Shown: positions 34,321-43,720 of the stretch, piece by piece
Layout of the letters: each line of letters begins with the position of its first letter
Numbering within the stretch: the first letter of the stretch is position 1
NCBI RefSeq assembly: GCF_003664995.1
Contig: NZ_JFHL01000027.1
Coordinates: 27,286-91,285, forward strand
Direction: 5' to 3'
DNA length: 64,000 bases
Source of the DNA: Mesotoga sp. BH458_6_3_2_1
Lineage (GTDB): Bacteria > Thermotogota > Thermotogae > Petrotogales > Kosmotogaceae
The notes under the pieces: generated by a model
What the model was told of the DNA's origin: nothing
Seen by the model: the letters and a program-made list of their open reading frames with translations, nothing else
Databases searched by the model: none
Translations under genes and position numbers: made by a program

Positions 34321-34351
34321 GAAAGCCTGGGGAACGAATCCTCAGGCTTTC
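34321..34351. terminator. Bidirectional terminator overlapping the VOC gene 3' end
   Basis: GAAAGCCTG (34321-34329) pairs with CAGGCTTTC (34343-34351), with inner GGA/TCC pairing, and is flanked by T-rich sequence on both sides. It would end the lipoprotein gene (plus) and the VOC gene (minus); its right arm lies within the last codons of the VOC gene. Confidence 0.7.
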
Positions 34352-34692
34352 TTCTCCACAAAACCGATTCTAAAACCGTCCGGATCTCTGATGACGAATT
34401 TAAGGATTCCATAGGGAGTCGTTTCGAGAGGAGTATCGATCTCGACAGAGTCTTTGATTCTATTCCACAGCTCCTCGACACCGGTGATTCGGAAGTTCAA
34501 GATGTCTGAATTCCTGTTTCTTTTCAATCCCGGAGTTTCGATTATCCCAAAGCCGGCCGTTCCATCCGGTTTATAGGACTGCCAGTTGGTCTGTTCGTAA
34601 AAAATATCCGGTTCGAACCCGAGGATCTCTTCGTAGAAGACTCTCGCTCTCTCAAGAGAGCTTACAGATATAGTAGCAACCTGAATTTCCAT
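34342..34692 (-). CDS. VOC-family (glyoxalase/dioxygenase fold) protein
   Basis: A 116-residue vicinal-oxygen-chelate protein with two beta-alpha-beta-beta-beta units. VATISVSSLERARVFYEEILGFEPD at the start and VIRDPDGFRIGFVE at the end are the classic half-signatures. Typical metal ligands (His/Gln/Glu) are not all visible: the first position holds Gln/Val instead of His, so a metal-independent binding role (for example antibiotic sequestration) is possible. Single-gene unit. Function unknown beyond the fold. Confidence 0.8.
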   Translation of the reverse strand: MEIQVATISVSSLERARVFYEEILGFEPDIFYEQTNWQSYKPDGTAGFGIIETPGLKRNRNSDILNFRITGVEELWNRIKDSVEIDTPLETTPYGILKFVIRDPDGFRIGFVEKKA

Positions 34693-34789
34693 TTAGGCCT
34701 CCCAATATTAGTTTGTCTTAAGAAGAATAACGCCGGCGATAAAACCTGTCAAAGTCCGACCCTAGTCAAACTGAAAGATTCATTTCTCA

Positions 34790-37288
34790 TCACTCTACAG
34801 TTCTGATCGATTCGGTTATGCTTAGAGACGTCACCTTTCTCGACGAAGCGAGCGTGGTCAATATTCCTGCCCCTATCGCGCCGGCAACCGCTAGAACAAT
34901 TCCCATCCATGGTATCGACCAGTTGAGATGACTCATTCCGGATCTCAAGAGCGAATAGACCGTGTAAGAGAGAATCAGGCCAAGAACGACAGACGATACA
35001 GCGCTAATGAGACCGAAGATCAAGCCTTCGTAAGTAAGCATGGCCTTGAGTTGTTTTCCGGTCATTCCAATAGCTCTCAGTATTCCAAACTCTCTGCGAC
35101 GCAGGATGATAGTAGTGTTTATGGTGTTTGTTATCCCGCAGATGCCTATGAAGCCAACTATTGCAATAAGCCCGTACACTAGGGTTGAAAGTGTGCTGAT
35201 TGCGTCTTCAGTCTCTTTCTTGTATTCACTGTATGAGATGAAGGTAGAATTCCTGTACCTGTCGGCGATCTCTTCGATTGTCGATTCGAGAGCTTCAGCG
35301 TCGCTTCCCCTTCGAAGATAGATATCTACATACGAGTAGTGGTCCATGTAGTCCATCATGGTGAGATGGACATCGCCGTTCTCAGGCCTGAGACTCTCAA
35401 TTATCTTATCGCTGCATGCCGCAAGGATTCCACCCTCTACCGTGTAGGCTACCGATGGCAGCTCCTGCACTACGGCGGCAACGACGAACTCCGAGGCGAC
35501 GGGAACTTGTACCATAGACTCGTTCAGATAGTACGTCTTGAGCAGAACTCTGTCTCCTGCCTCGATTCCATGCCTGTTGCTGTTTTCAATGTCGATAATG
35601 ATTACCCGTTCGGAAGTTGCTCTCCTCAAATCTATGGATCCCGAAATTACTTTCGTCTTCATCAGCTCGATACCGAGATCGTTGTAAGCGAGGAGAGCCA
35701 TGTACATTCCGCTATTATCAACCATTGTCGCACGCATTCCGGCCTCAGGGTTTGAGAAGGTCGCGAATGACCTACTATCAAGGTCCTGGTCCTCATATTC
35801 GGTGAGCAGTCTTCCCGTAATGAACTTCGCAGCCGCAACTGTCTGTACATCTTCGAATGAGAGTATCTCTTCGATCGTTTGCTCATCGGGTCCGTCATCG
35901 TACATGCTTGCCACTCTTATTGAGAAATCCGACTTCACAACGCCCCGCGCAATTCTCTCAGTATCGAAGTTTCCGGCAAAGTACGAGAAGGCTATGAAAA
36001 GAGTTGCCGCCATCGTCATTGAAATGACAGAAATAATCGTCGTGCGAAGATTTCTCCTCATGTTTCTTTTCGCAAGTTTCAACGGGATCTTCTCTCTCGA
36101 CGAACTTTGTCCTTCAACGATCCCTTTGACTTCGAAGTCAGAGGGTTCGACACCGTACTGTCTCATCGCCTCTACGGGTGAAACTTTACCCGCCCTCAGT
36201 GCGGGAATAAGAGAAGATACGACTACCGACAGGAATCCGAGAATGGTTCCAAGTAAGAGTGATAGGGGTGTAATCATGGTTGAGAAGCCGCCTAGACCTG
36301 TCAGCTGAGATCCCGCATAGAGCGCTATTGCGAAGGAAAGCAAAACGCCTGTCGCCAGTCCTAAGGGAATGCCAACAAGACTTACGAGGATCGATTCTCG
36401 GAAGACGACCTTCCTTATCTGTGCGGGAGTGGCACCGGCCGCCCTGAGAAGCCCGAATTCACGTATTCTTTCGAGAACGGATATCTGTACGGTGTTATAG
36501 ATAGAGACCATTGAAGCCACTGCGACGAGCAGTCCCAGAACGACTGCCGGCCAGTTGACTGGAGATAGGTTCTCAAGAAAGTAGATCAACGAACCGTTGT
36601 AAGTTGTCTTATCTCTTATTTCGAGATCCGAAGCAACCTTAAGTGCGGCAACTCTTATTCCGTTGTTTGGTGCATCAACGGTGAAATAGGCGTTCTTCAC
36701 CACTCTCGACTCTTCAGAAATCTCTGAAAACTCCTCAGGCGAGATTTCCACAAAGGCCTTTGACATTGCGCTCTCCTGTCTAGCCTTTGATACTATCCCT
36801 ACTACTTCATAGGTACGTTTCTTGCCTCCAATATCAAGTGAGACCTTTTGGCCGGTTTCCGGAGTGATTCCCAGAAGCTGTGCCGAGAATGAGTCTAACG
36901 CTATCTCTCCAGGCCTTTCCGGGAGACGGCCTTCTTTTACACTCTTTCCTCTCAGGTTGAGCGTCAGCTCATTGGCCTCTTCAATAAACAGAGAAGCCCT
37001 TTCTTCAGGAAATTCAATTGTTCCGGCTATTTTCTGAATACCCAGCTCTTCAATCAAAACATGTATCTTCAGGTCCATGATCTCGGATTCACTTGTCTCT
37101 ACTACTTTTCCATGGTACCTCCCCACAGAGTTCTCCATGCTCTGAAGCTCCGAAGCTTCGATGCTTTCGAAAGTGATCATGATTGCGGTTATGAAGGCAA
37201 CGGCGAGGGCAACTCCCAGGAGTGTGTACAACGTTCTCCGAAGTCGTCTAGAAAGGTACTTTCTGCTTAGTTCTGTATAACGCTTCAT
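34790..37288 (-). CDS. FtsX/MacB-family ABC transporter permease
   Basis: An 832-residue membrane protein with two FtsX-type modules. A helix near residues 17-42 is followed by a MacB-type extracytoplasmic domain, then three helices (about 245-400; VASMVSIYNTVQISVLERIREFGLLRAAGATPAQI is the typical FtsX cytoplasmic segment). A fifth helix near 415-435 starts the second extracytoplasmic domain, and the last three helices end the protein (RREFGILRAIGMTGKQLKAML is the second FtsX segment). Such permeases couple ATP use to envelope events such as lipoprotein or peptide export rather than passing sugars. It overlaps its ATPase gene by 4 bases. The histidine kinase and regulator upstream probably control it. 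Confidence 0.9.
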   Translation of the reverse strand: MKRYTELSRKYLSRRLRRTLYTLLGVALAVAFITAIMITFESIEASELQSMENSVGRYHGKVVETSESEIMDLKIHVLIEELGIQKIAGTIEFPEERASLFIEEANELTLNLRGKSVKEGRLPERPGEIALDSFSAQLLGITPETGQKVSLDIGGKKRTYEVVGIVSKARQESAMSKAFVEISPEEFSEISEESRVVKNAYFTVDAPNNGIRVAALKVASDLEIRDKTTYNGSLIYFLENLSPVNWPAVVLGLLVAVASMVSIYNTVQISVLERIREFGLLRAAGATPAQIRKVVFRESILVSLVGIPLGLATGVLLSFAIALYAGSQLTGLGGFSTMITPLSLLLGTILGFLSVVVSSLIPALRAGKVSPVEAMRQYGVEPSDFEVKGIVEGQSSSREKIPLKLAKRNMRRNLRTTIISVISMTMAATLFIAFSYFAGNFDTERIARGVVKSDFSIRVASMYDDGPDEQTIEEILSFEDVQTVAAAKFITGRLLTEYEDQDLDSRSFATFSNPEAGMRATMVDNSGMYMALLAYNDLGIELMKTKVISGSIDLRRATSERVIIIDIENSNRHGIEAGDRVLLKTYYLNESMVQVPVASEFVVAAVVQELPSVAYTVEGGILAACSDKIIESLRPENGDVHLTMMDYMDHYSYVDIYLRRGSDAEALESTIEEIADRYRNSTFISYSEYKKETEDAISTLSTLVYGLIAIVGFIGICGITNTINTTIILRRREFGILRAIGMTGKQLKAMLTYEGLIFGLISAVSSVVLGLILSYTVYSLLRSGMSHLNWSIPWMGIVLAVAGAIGAGILTTLASSRKVTSLSITESIRTVE

Positions 37289-38010
37289 ACCTTCTGACCT
37301 CCCATGGCCGAAGAAAAGACGTTGCCCACGTCTGTATTCGAGTAGTCCGAAACGATCTCGCCGTCCTCCAGAGTGATTATTCTGTCGGCTCTTTCTGCAA
37401 TATCCTCTTCATGAGTCACTATTACGAGAGTCTGGTGGAATTTCCTCGCGCTTATTTTAAGCAGGTCCATGACTTCCTGGCTCGTCTTGCTGTCGAGATT
37501 TCCTGTCGGTTCGTCGGCAAAGACGATTGCCGGTTTCGTTATGAGAGCCCTGGCTATGGCCACCCTCTGTTGCTGGCCGCCTGAAAGGGCAGACGGGAGG
37601 TGACCGACCCTGTCTTCCAGTTTCATAAGCCTTATGAGTTCGTTCAGATACGGCTCATCGACCTTTCTTTCGTCCAGGATCAGCGGGAGTTCTATGTTTT
37701 CCCTGGCAGTCAGGACGGGAATCAGGTTGAAAAACTGAAAGACAAACCCGATTCTTCTTCTTCTGAAGATCGAAAGCTGCGTATCCGTCATGGCGTAGAG
37801 ATTCTTGCCATCTATGTGGACGCTTCCCGCGGTAGGCCGATCAAGCCCCGCAAGCAGATGCAGGAGCGTACTCTTTCCCGAGCCACTAGGCCCGACTATC
37901 GCGATGAACTCGCCCTCCTCGACGGAAAGCTCCGCCCCTTTGAGCGCAATGACTGCGTTCGCACCAGATCCATATACTTTTCTCAGTCCAGTAGTTTTGA
38001 GTACTTCCAT
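37285..38010 (-). CDS. ABC transporter ATPase, LolD/MacB type
   Basis: A 241-residue ATPase partner of the FtsX-type permease. Walker A GPSGSGKSTLL (about 39-49), Q-loop FQFFNLIPVLTARENIELPL, signature LSGGQQQRVAIARAL, Walker B IVFADEPTGNLD and H-loop VTHEEDIAERADRI are intact. The Q-loop neighbourhood FNLIP is typical of the LolD/MacB subgroup. The gene starts 93 bases after the kinase gene and overlaps the permease (ATGA-type). Confidence 0.95.
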   Translation of the reverse strand: MEVLKTTGLRKVYGSGANAVIALKGAELSVEEGEFIAIVGPSGSGKSTLLHLLAGLDRPTAGSVHIDGKNLYAMTDTQLSIFRRRRIGFVFQFFNLIPVLTARENIELPLILDERKVDEPYLNELIRLMKLEDRVGHLPSALSGGQQQRVAIARALITKPAIVFADEPTGNLDSKTSQEVMDLLKISARKFHQTLVIVTHEEDIAERADRIITLEDGEIVSDYSNTDVGNVFSSAMGGQKV

Positions 38011-38103
38011 AATCCGCCTCCTTATTGTTTTCTTTTCAGAGTATAAGGAGTCTTTCTTATTCGTAGATGAAGGATAAGCTTAAGAAATCGCAAGGTTAAG
38101 CCC

Positions 38104-39360
38104 TCATTCTTCCCGTCTTACGGGGAGCTCTATTATGAAAGTCGACCCTCTTTCCGTAGATGACTTCAGCTTTATGTCTCCTTGGTGTCTCTCAATAATC
38201 GCTTTAGCCAGCGATAGCCCGAGCCCTGAACCCTTTTTCGATCTGCCGGCAGAACTGCCCCGGTAGAAACTCTGAAAGATCTTCGATGAATCTTCTTGCG
38301 GGATCCCAGGGCCTTCGTCCGAGACGGTTATATAGGCGTAGGTCTCGCTCCTTGAAATTGACACAGCTACCGAGCCGCCTTCAGGAGAGTAATCGATGGC
38401 GTTCTTAAGGAGATTGCCAATAGCCTGCGAAATCCACTTTTCATCACAGAAGACCGTAGCCGACGATTCGGTATTCAGTGAAATCTCGATCTTCTTGCCG
38501 CGAGCAATCTCGATATAGCTTCTTATTACATCTCTCGCCAGTTCTGCGAGATCTGCCTTTCTGAAATTGAATCTGATAGCGCCCGATTCTATCCTTGCTA
38601 TGTTGAGAACGTCGCCGATGAGCCATTCCATTCTCTCGATATCTTCGCCGCTTCTACTCAGAAACTCTTCAATCTGTTCTCTTTCCATATTCTTTCCTTC
38701 TATCATTAGTTCATTCATCGTTTTTAGGGAGGCAAGGGGCGTCTTGAGTTCATGCGAGATGAAAGAGATGAAGGCTCTCATCCTGTCGCGCTCGGAATCA
38801 ACGTTTTCCATGGTCTTTTCCAGTCTTCTGCTGAGCGCGTTCAGTTGTGCCGAGAGAATGGCCGTGTCCCCCTCGCCGTCGAAAATCGATTTACCATCGT
38901 ATCTCCCGCTCATCAGGGCGTCCAATCTCAGCGATGTTTCTTTCAGAAAGTCGGACTGTTTTTTCGCTATGAGGGAGAGGAGTGAAACCCAGAGAAGAAC
39001 TAGACTTATAGAAGAAAGTGAAATTGTCGCAACTATCCTGGATCGGAAATTCTTGTAAGTAGATCCATAGCTTTCGGGAGGCGCTTCTGTGTATCCATAG
39101 GGCTTTAGAAGCTTCAGCGCAGCTTCGAAGTCTTCAGGCCGACTCCCAGAGAGCAGCCTCCGAAGGGTCTCATCCGAAAGACCACTCAGCGAAACCAGCC
39201 TTCCAATTAACGAGATCTCCCTTTCATACTGACGACCTCTCTGTTCCAGCAATGCAGACCATGTAAGCAGCACGGCGATAATGACAATCGCTAGAGAGAT
39301 CACAATGCCGGCAACCGAGGCCAGTCTATTGGCTTTTTCTCTGAAGAGGAATCTTAACAT
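38104..39360 (-). CDS. Sensor histidine kinase
   Basis: A 418-residue membrane kinase. Two membrane helices (about 13-36 and 112-134) flank a short extracytoplasmic sensor of roughly 75 residues, small as in envelope-stress kinases. A HAMP-like linker follows, then the HisKA box FISHELKTPLASLKTMNELM with the phospho-acceptor His. The ATPase domain has NLLKNAIDYSPEGG (N box), DEGPGIP (G1) and GSGLGLSLAKAI (G2). It begins directly at the end of the response regulator gene with no gap. The downstream ABC exporter suggests antimicrobial peptide or envelope-stress sensing, by analogy with Bce-type systems. Confidence 0.9.
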   Translation of the reverse strand: MLRFLFREKANRLASVAGIVISLAIVIIAVLLTWSALLEQRGRQYEREISLIGRLVSLSGLSDETLRRLLSGSRPEDFEAALKLLKPYGYTEAPPESYGSTYKNFRSRIVATISLSSISLVLLWVSLLSLIAKKQSDFLKETSLRLDALMSGRYDGKSIFDGEGDTAILSAQLNALSRRLEKTMENVDSERDRMRAFISFISHELKTPLASLKTMNELMIEGKNMEREQIEEFLSRSGEDIERMEWLIGDVLNIARIESGAIRFNFRKADLAELARDVIRSYIEIARGKKIEISLNTESSATVFCDEKWISQAIGNLLKNAIDYSPEGGSVAVSISRSETYAYITVSDEGPGIPQEDSSKIFQSFYRGSSAGRSKKGSGLGLSLAKAIIERHQGDIKLKSSTERGSTFIIELPVRREE

Positions 39361-40050
39361 CTATTTCTCCCCATTCCACCTGTAACCCAGGCCTCTCAGC
39401 GTTTCAATAAGCTTCGGCCTTGAGGGATCTTCCTCCACCTTCTCTCTGAGCTTTCGGATATGAACAGAGAGAGTGTTGTCATCAATGAATTCACCATCTA
39501 CATCCCATACCTTCTGAAGGAGCCGATCCCTTCCGAGGACAATACCTTCGTTCTCCATAAGAGCTCTGAGTATTTTGAACTCCGTTGGAGTGAGTATTAC
39601 CTCTTTCCCGGATCTGTAAGCCCTCAGCTTAGAGGTGTCCAGTTCTACGGGGCCTGACTTGAGCGAATTGCCTTCCTCAACGGAATGCTTCTGGATTCTC
39701 CGTGCATTGGCTTTGATTCGCGATATGAGCTCCCTTAGTCTGAATGGTTTCGTTACGTAATCGTCTGCCCCGCTCTCGAGACCCATTACGATATTCACTT
39801 CCTCGTCCCTTGCAGTAAGGAAGATTATTGGCATCTCTGATCTTTCGCGGATCTTCTTGCAGAGTTCAAATCCGTTTCCGTCGGGAAGCATTACATCCAG
39901 AAGCGCAAGATCAAAGTCTCCGCTCTCTAATAGTTCAAGAGCGTACGACACGCTCCCAGCCAAGGTCGTTGCCCACCCCTCCTGCGTGAGCGCATAGCTT
40001 ATGCCGTTCGCAAGGTTTTCGTCGTCCTCAACAAGCAGAATCCTCAGCAA
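39361..40050 (-). CDS. OmpR-family response regulator
   Basis: A 229-residue DNA-binding regulator. Receiver domain: LLVEDDE (acidic pocket), LALLDVMLPDGNG (phosphorylated Asp), FLTAR (Thr switch), YVTKPFRL (Lys). Winged-helix output domain: LTPTEFKILRALMENEG, DDNTLSVHIRKLREKV and IETLRGLGYRW. The TTG at 40050 is preferred because GGAGGTG lies six bases upstream and it puts the first strand at residue 3; a longer reading from an ATG at 40122 adds 24 implausible residues. First gene of the regulator-kinase-ATPase-permease operon. Confidence 0.9.
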   Translation of the reverse strand: MLRILLVEDDENLANGISYALTQEGWATTLAGSVSYALELLESGDFDLALLDVMLPDGNGFELCKKIRERSEMPIIFLTARDEEVNIVMGLESGADDYVTKPFRLRELISRIKANARRIQKHSVEEGNSLKSGPVELDTSKLRAYRSGKEVILTPTEFKILRALMENEGIVLGRDRLLQKVWDVDGEFIDDNTLSVHIRKLREKVEEDPSRPKLIETLRGLGYRWNGEK

Positions 40051-40276
40051 CTGGATCACCTCCGAATTGCCAGGGCCGGCTATGGCAGAACTGGCGCTTC
40101 TATTATATATGCCGGAAGGCATAGAAGGAAAAAGTGAGAGGAGAAGTCATTCCGTTGCCTGTTTATCAGTTGTCCTCGCGGCCGATCTGCGCTTGGCAGA
40201 ACCCTGTCTCGCAGTAATATAGATTCCGGTCTTCATTACTATCTGAGGTCTCTTCAATTGTGATACAACTCACCCC

Positions 40277-40348
40277 TTGACAAATCCCTCCTTCGAATAT
40301 ATTATATTTAAACACGTTTTAATCATGGTTTAATCAAATTCAACCATG
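40277..40348 (+). promoter_or_regulatory. Promoter and probable operator of the TetR operon
   Basis: TTGACA (40277-40282) and TATTAT (40300-40305) are 17 bp apart. Downstream, CATGGTT (40324-40330) and AACCATG (40342-40348) form an inverted repeat with an 11-bp spacer between the transcription start and the GGAGG site of the TetR gene. The position and size fit an autorepression operator of the TetR family. Confidence 0.65.
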
Positions 40349-40363
40349 TAGGAGGCGAACCGA

Positions 40364-40948
40364 TTGACCAGCGAAGAAATCAGCACTAGGGAAAGGATCT
40401 TCAGAGCCACGCTTGAAATGATTAGAGAAGGGAAAGACGCACATGAAATTACTACGAGGCAAATAGGCGACAGAGCCGGGGTGAATCCTTCGTTGGTTAA
40501 CTACCATTTCCAGTCGAAGGAAAATCTCATAGGCCAGGTTGTAGGGACAATGATGGGAGAGATCATCGGGCAGCACCAGCGAAGCGATTCTACTGAAACC
40601 GATCCTGAAGCTAGGTTGAGAGAGATACTTCTTGCCACTGCCGACGCGGCTTTTGAATTCTACAACATGAGCAAGATCGCCATAGCCGGCGAGCTGAAAG
40701 AGGGTTGTAGGAACTCCTGTCAGATGGTTCTACCGCTTTTGCAGGAGATTTTCAAGGATTACGCTCTTTCCGATTTGAACGTGATCGCCCTCCAGCTAAT
40801 GCTTCCATTTCATCATATCGTAGTCGAACCGGGTTTATACGGGAAGTATCTCAACGCAGATTTTTTCGACGAGAATCAGCGAAGGAGAAAGATAAATCAG
40901 ATGGTAGATCTGGTCCTAGCCAGATTTGATAAGGAGGGAGAACAATGA
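40364..40948 (+). CDS. TetR-family transcriptional regulator
   Basis: A 194-residue repressor. The N-terminal helix-turn-helix reads TRERIFRATLEMIREG, then TRQIGDRAGVNPSLVNYHFQSKENLI. The C-terminal ligand domain is helical and contains two cysteines (CRNSCQ), which could sense a reactive ligand. The start is TTG at 40364 with TAGGAGG seven bases upstream. Its stop overlaps the next ATG, so regulator, membrane protein and flavodoxin are one operon, probably autoregulated through the inverted repeat upstream. Confidence 0.85.
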   Translation: MTSEEISTRERIFRATLEMIREGKDAHEITTRQIGDRAGVNPSLVNYHFQSKENLIGQVVGTMMGEIIGQHQRSDSTETDPEARLREILLATADAAFEFYNMSKIAIAGELKEGCRNSCQMVLPLLQEIFKDYALSDLNVIALQLMLPFHHIVVEPGLYGKYLNADFFDENQRRRKINQMVDLVLARFDKEGEQ

Positions 40949-41631
40949 AACGAGCGGGTATTTCAAAGACGTTTCCGAAGCGCGTCAATCGCGCAATACT
41001 AATAGTCGTATCGACCATGGCAATTATCTTCGGTGTTGGCGGTATAGGTCATGGCTTCTTCGAGGCGCTGCAGGGGTTTACCTCGACGAACGGACTGTTG
41101 ATCAACGCAATTGGGGAGGCCAACAAGATGTGGGAGTACGGCAATGAGCCGGCCATAACTGTTATTCCCAATTTCCTGATCACTGGAATCGCCTCCATGG
41201 CCGTGGGACTGGCCGTGATAGTGTGGTCGGTAGGGTTCCTTCACAGGAGGAACGGCCCGATTGTGTTACTGTTACTCTTTATTTTGCTGTTCCTGGTTGG
41301 CGGGGGAATCGGGCAGGTGGTGTTCTTCTCAATTATATGGATCTTCTCAACTTTCATTCACAAGCAATTGATGCCTTTGAAGAGGGAAAAGGTCGGCAGC
41401 CTGCGGAAAAATCTAGCCCGCTATTGGGCGGTTCTCTTGGCGGTCTCTTCTGCTGCTATAGTCTTTGCGCTGGAAATCGCCATTTTTGGACTCGTTCCCT
41501 TCGTAAGAAGTCCGGATGCGATCTCTCTTGTGATGCTTTTCTCTCTGGGAACAGGGTTTGTACTCATGATTCTTGCATTTTTATCGGGAATGGCTAGTGA
41601 CAGTGAGTCGACAATGGGGCAGGCCGTATGA
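40945..41631 (+). CDS. Polytopic membrane protein of the TetR-flavodoxin operon
   Basis: A 228-residue protein with five or six membrane helices (ILIVVSTMAIIFGVGGIGHGFF; FLITGIASMAVGLAVIVWSVGFL; IVLLLLFILLFLVGGGIGQVVFF; YWAVLLAVSSAAIVFALEIAIF; AISLVMLFSLGTGFVLMILAFL). No transporter or enzyme motif is recognised. Overlaps of 4 bases with both neighbours indicate tight coupling with a flavodoxin, so a membrane redox role or export of the TetR ligand are possible. Function unknown. Confidence 0.75.
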   Translation: MKRAGISKTFPKRVNRAILIVVSTMAIIFGVGGIGHGFFEALQGFTSTNGLLINAIGEANKMWEYGNEPAITVIPNFLITGIASMAVGLAVIVWSVGFLHRRNGPIVLLLLFILLFLVGGGIGQVVFFSIIWIFSTFIHKQLMPLKREKVGSLRKNLARYWAVLLAVSSAAIVFALEIAIFGLVPFVRSPDAISLVMLFSLGTGFVLMILAFLSGMASDSESTMGQAV

Positions 41632-42122
41632 AAAAGAAAACTTTGGTAGCTTACGCTACCAAGCGTGGTTCAACCGCGGAGATAGCAGAAAAGATCGGAG
41701 AGGTTCTCAAGAGAAGACAGATACAGGTAGATGTGCTGCCTGTCCGGGAAATTACAGATCTTTCTCCATACAAGACAGTGATACTTGGAACGGCGATTTA
41801 TATAGGACTTTGGAGAAGAGAGGCTGTCAAGTTCTTGAAAAGATACACGGACGAGCTTGCAGAGATGACCTTGTGGATCTTCCTCAGTGGTCCTGCAGGG
41901 GAGGGAGACCCCCTGGAATTGCTGGACGGCTGGCGTTTCCCCGAATCTATGAGACCGATGATAGAGCGAATAAAGCCAGTCGAAATAACTTGCTTCGGAG
42001 GAAGGATAGAGAGCGGCAAGATGAATATCTTCGAGAAAATGATAATAAAAAATGTTGGGGCCAAGATTGGCGACTTCCGCAACTGGGGAAGTATCGCTTC
42101 GTGGGCTAATAGAATTGACTGA
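41628..42122 (+). CDS. Flavodoxin-domain protein (HemG/protoporphyrinogen oxidase-like)
   Basis: A 164-residue FMN-binding protein. LVAYATKRGSTAEIAEKIGEVLKRR (residues 5-29) is the phosphate-binding loop of the flavodoxin_5 group. VILGTAIYIGLWRREAVKFLKRY resembles HemG and related menaquinone-dependent oxidases, with VGAKIGDFRNWGSIASWANRI at the C terminus. HemG-like homologues without heme genes nearby often act as general flavodoxins. Third gene of the TetR operon. Confidence 0.85.
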   Translation: MKKKTLVAYATKRGSTAEIAEKIGEVLKRRQIQVDVLPVREITDLSPYKTVILGTAIYIGLWRREAVKFLKRYTDELAEMTLWIFLSGPAGEGDPLELLDGWRFPESMRPMIERIKPVEITCFGGRIESGKMNIFEKMIIKNVGAKIGDFRNWGSIASWANRID

Positions 42123-42862
42123 TATCTCAAGTATCACCTCACCGGGCCAGGTGGCCGTTGGATAAGAGCAAAACCCTCCGCCACTACGTGGCCCACCTCC
42201 CTCAAGGGAGGACTTAAGATCAGGACCATCAGGAGCCAAATGCAAACTCAGGCAAGAAGAGCCGGCATATTTATGGCACTTGACTCCCTGACTAATGGGT
42301 AATGATGAGCTCTTGAGGGAAACTGAAGAGCTCTTCAAGGCTTTTCAAGATCCCAGAACCTTGATTGCTCTCTTTGCTTTTCCGTTCTCTCTACTCTCTG
42401 AATAATGGTTTGACCAAGAACGTTTATCTAGAAAGGGCTAGAGATTCCGTCATTCCGACAAAGATAATGGTAGGAATCTCGATGCTAGTGCTTCATGACT
42501 TCAACCAAGAACAAAGAAAAGATCCTCGCTCTGGAACGAAGAACAGGTTTCTTATTTGGGGAACGGAGAACCGTCCAACGGTGATCCGGTTTTCAGTCGC
42601 TCTTTCCAACCACCAACCTGCTACCCCCAACGCCGGGTTCTCGAAAGACCAGATCCCGAAACAAGTTCGGGATGACAACTGACGGTTATTGCAAAAAGGC
42701 TATATTCCGTCATTCCGACAAAGCTCTTGGTCGGAATCTTGATGCTATTGATTCAAGGCTCCTCTTGGCGAACGGAGAACTGCCCAACGGTCAACCAGTT
42801 TCTCTTGCTCTTCCGACCCCGTACGCCCAACCTCTAACCTCGATTTTTACAATAAACCGTTC
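42123..42862. repeat. Composite dispersed-repeat region (no gene)
   Basis: CTCCCTCAAGGGAG at about 42201 and CCGGGCCAGGTGGCC at 42140 form hairpins. 42452-42477 is a damaged ATTCCGAC/GTAGGAAT hairpin, 42653-42673 a perfect ATCCCGAA-N5-TTCGGGAT palindrome, and 42712-42737 an intact ATTCCGAC/GTCGGAAT hairpin, in the same order as at 27.0, 51.7 and 63.5 kb. C-rich CCAACC tracts separate the modules. Two short frames that run through it encode the translated palindromes and are not genes. Confidence 0.8.
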
Positions 42863-43372
42863 CTAATTCGAAGAAATCACACCCGCAAATTCCTGAAGCT
42901 CATCCGGAGAGATCAAGTAGAATGTTTCCTCGTATTTCATGACGAAGACTTCCGATCTTGCAGTCATGATGAAGGCCTTGGAACCATTTCTGAGTCGGAA
43001 CCAGCCCACTTTGTATAGACCTGTAGATGCTCCGTTAGTTCTTACCGTCGGCTCGAAGTCCCTCTCTTCAGTCCAGTCGATAATTCCAACGATTTCAGCC
43101 GAATCTATCGCTATCGTCTTTCTTCCGAAGGGAAGTGCATTCAGAACTACGTTTTCGCCATCGAATTTCACGGCGTTTGTGAATGGGAATACCAAAAAGA
43201 GAAATACGAAGAAGACTAACAAACCGCCCGTGATGATTAGCGAAAGAGTCTTCTGCCAGCCTTTTGTCTTGAATAGAGAGAAAACGAATATCACCGCAAC
43301 GAAAACAACGATTCCAATATTCAGCATGATCGCAGATGTGGGTAATGAAAACTTGAACACGATTGTCTCCAT
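42863..43372 (-). CDS. Membrane protein with PH-like domain
   Basis: A 169-residue protein. Two membrane helices (about 13-35 and 43-66) near the N terminus are followed by a cytoplasmic beta-rich domain of about 95 residues with the pattern of bacterial PH domains (VKFDGENVVLNALPFGRKT, WFRLRNGSKAFIMTA, ending in a helix with YLISPDELQEFAGVI). ATG 43372 is chosen because GGAGG lies six bases upstream; the in-frame GTG at 43387 overlaps that site. Stand-alone, function unknown. Confidence 0.7.
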   Translation of the reverse strand: METIVFKFSLPTSAIMLNIGIVVFVAVIFVFSLFKTKGWQKTLSLIITGGLLVFFVFLFLVFPFTNAVKFDGENVVLNALPFGRKTIAIDSAEIVGIIDWTEERDFEPTVRTNGASTGLYKVGWFRLRNGSKAFIMTARSEVFVMKYEETFYLISPDELQEFAGVISSN

Positions 43373-43720
43373 ATCTTGCCTCCTCACAGGAAATTCGATT
43401 CAATTATTACACATTCGAGTTCTCCTGATCTTTATATGATCGTTGACGTAATTGCTTTGTCGAGATTCGCTACAGAGAGCTCTTTATCTGAAGGGTTCAA
43501 AGTGCAAGTTTCTACAGGACCTCGTTAGATCTGCCGATGGAAAGAGACTGACCTCTATACTATATACAAGACTAAAAGCTGGTTTTGCCCGTTATTCCGT
43601 CTCGTGTTTTTCAGGCCAGATGTGATAGAATGACCTTGAGATTCCTCAGCGAGTACCTTCTTTCTTATCTGAAGTTGCTCCTGAAGATTAAGCGGGCGCA
43701 GTTTTCTTGGAGGTATGCTC
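43373..43720. other. Intergenic region between divergent small genes
   Basis: About 350 bases with no gene. A GGAGG ribosome site at 43710-43714 belongs to the lipoprotein gene. No terminator or RNA element is obvious. Confidence 0.4.
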
